Shown piece by piece: positions 5,847-6,178 of a DNA stretch of 6,178 bases; within the stretch, counting starts at the first letter, position 1, and every line of letters begins with the position of its first letter. This DNA comes from Ruminococcaceae bacterium UBA7135 (GTDB taxonomy: Bacteria; Bacillota; Clostridia; Oscillospirales; Ruminococcaceae): assembly GCA_002492075.1 (NCBI GenBank), contig DKXD01000134.1:1-6178 (forward strand), given 5' to 3'. The translations under genes and the position numbers were made by a program. The notes under the pieces were generated by a model. That model was given only the letters and a program-made list of their open reading frames with translations. It made no database searches and was not told the origin of the DNA.

Positions 5847-6075
5847 TTAAACCGCCTACCTTTATATTTTTCACCCCAAGACTTATAGACCGAAATCCAC
5901 AGGTTCGTCTGCGCTATTTGCTCTTAACATAAATTCTGCTATTGCCGTCAATAAATTGGAATTTGACAGAGAACAAAACTTTATGGAAATATTGATTTAA
6001 TCGTTTCCTACCCGCCGCAGGCAGGTAGGAACCTGATAAACTCATATATCAAAAAAATTTTTAAACAGCTTTACT
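5847..6075. other. AT-rich intergenic stretch without a supported gene
   Basis: This 229-base gap contains the strong hairpin at 6005-6031. It also has an open minus-strand frame of 37 codons (5883-5996) with no binding site and its only ATG at codon 23. An A-run/T-run sits at 6051-6063. I see no good promoter for the 174-residue protein within it. Confidence 0.55.
6005..6031. repeat. GC-rich 27-base imperfect palindrome, REP-like hairpin
   Basis: TTCCTACCCGCC and GGCAGGTAGGAA form 12-base inverted arms around a GCA loop. On the minus-strand RNA all 12 positions pair (one G-U), whereas the plus-strand RNA has one C-A mismatch, so it is slightly better built for minus-strand transcription. 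It lies about 45 bases after the end of the partial gene. No U tract follows on either strand, so it is more like a REP-type intergenic palindrome or an RNA 3'-end hairpin than a standard intrinsic terminator. Confidence 0.75.
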
Positions 6076-6178
6076 TTATCTTAAAACTTTCGATAAATAC
6101 AAAATTAAATCGTCATCATTACAGCAATCCGCACACTGCGGGCAAACCTTATCACGATACCAAACACCGCTTCCATCG
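6076..6178 (-). CDS. C-terminal end of an unidentified Cys-rich protein, cut by the window edge
   Basis: Only the last 33 codons are visible (6177 down to the TAA at 6076-6078). They begin DGSGVWYRDKV, continue with CPQCADCC and an acidic NDDD, and end YLSKVLR. The C-x2-C-x2-C-C cluster could bind metal. I cannot name a family from this little sequence, and another frame is also open over part of it (ATG at 6176 to 6105). This frame is preferred for its sensible composition and its Cys motif. Confidence 0.45.
   Translation of the reverse strand, partial: DGSGVWYRDKVCPQCADCCNDDDLILYLSKVLR

Noticed and set aside
6045..6065. A-run/T-run as a bidirectional terminator for the partial gene
   Set aside because: No GC-rich stem precedes it on either strand.
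6120..6150. CCGCA-CAC-TGCGG hairpin near the right end
   Set aside because: It is a 5-bp stem inside the probable coding sequence of the partial gene and is likely chance.
1..6178. CRISPR array, tRNA, rRNA, transposase or integrase
   Set aside because: No regularly spaced repeats, cloverleaf with a CCA-type acceptor, or transposase/integrase motifs were seen on either strand.

Overview
The window looks like chromosomal DNA of a moderate-GC anaerobic Firmicute, probably a clostridial or Ruminococcus-like species. This is inferred from strong AGGAGG-type ribosome binding sites, sigma-A-like promoters, TTG starts, a T-box leader and an EpsC-type short serine acetyltransferase; no taxonomic marker gene is present. 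Every gene I can support lies on the minus strand, so the window is described from high to low coordinates.

Right end (about 6178-5230): an AT-rich accessory-looking stretch. It holds the last 33 codons of an unidentified Cys-rich protein, a 230-base gap with a strong GC-rich hairpin and a possible repeat relic, and a 174-residue unidentified acidic protein carrying two CxxC pairs.

Middle (about 5260-2785): a compact unit with its own promoter, two abutting palindromes at the start of the leader, a 32-residue Cys/His/Asn/Gly-rich microprotein not previously listed as an ORF, a terminator-like hairpin, and then a 741-residue Lhr-core-like DEAD/DEAH (DEVH) helicase. The helicase start is best placed at 5010, not at the ATG inside the hairpin.

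Left part (2735-1): a cysteine operon. A near-consensus promoter (TTGAAA, 17 bases, TATAAT) drives a T-box riboswitch with a UGC (Cys) specifier. The antiterminator and terminator are complete and mutually exclusive. They control serine O-acetyltransferase (cysE), which overlaps cysteinyl-tRNA synthetase (cysS) by ATGA; 25 bases later comes a cyclophilin-type lipoprotein that runs off the left edge. Uncharged tRNA-Cys should therefore raise both the synthesis of the cysteine precursor O-acetylserine and tRNA-Cys charging. The lipoprotein appears to lack the usual cyclophilin catalytic Arg and Gln.

The best leads are the microprotein with its palindromic leader and the shared sequence between its codons and the downstream hairpin, the degenerate cyclophilin placed under cysteine control, and the variant T-box core. 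Nothing here proves a new system.
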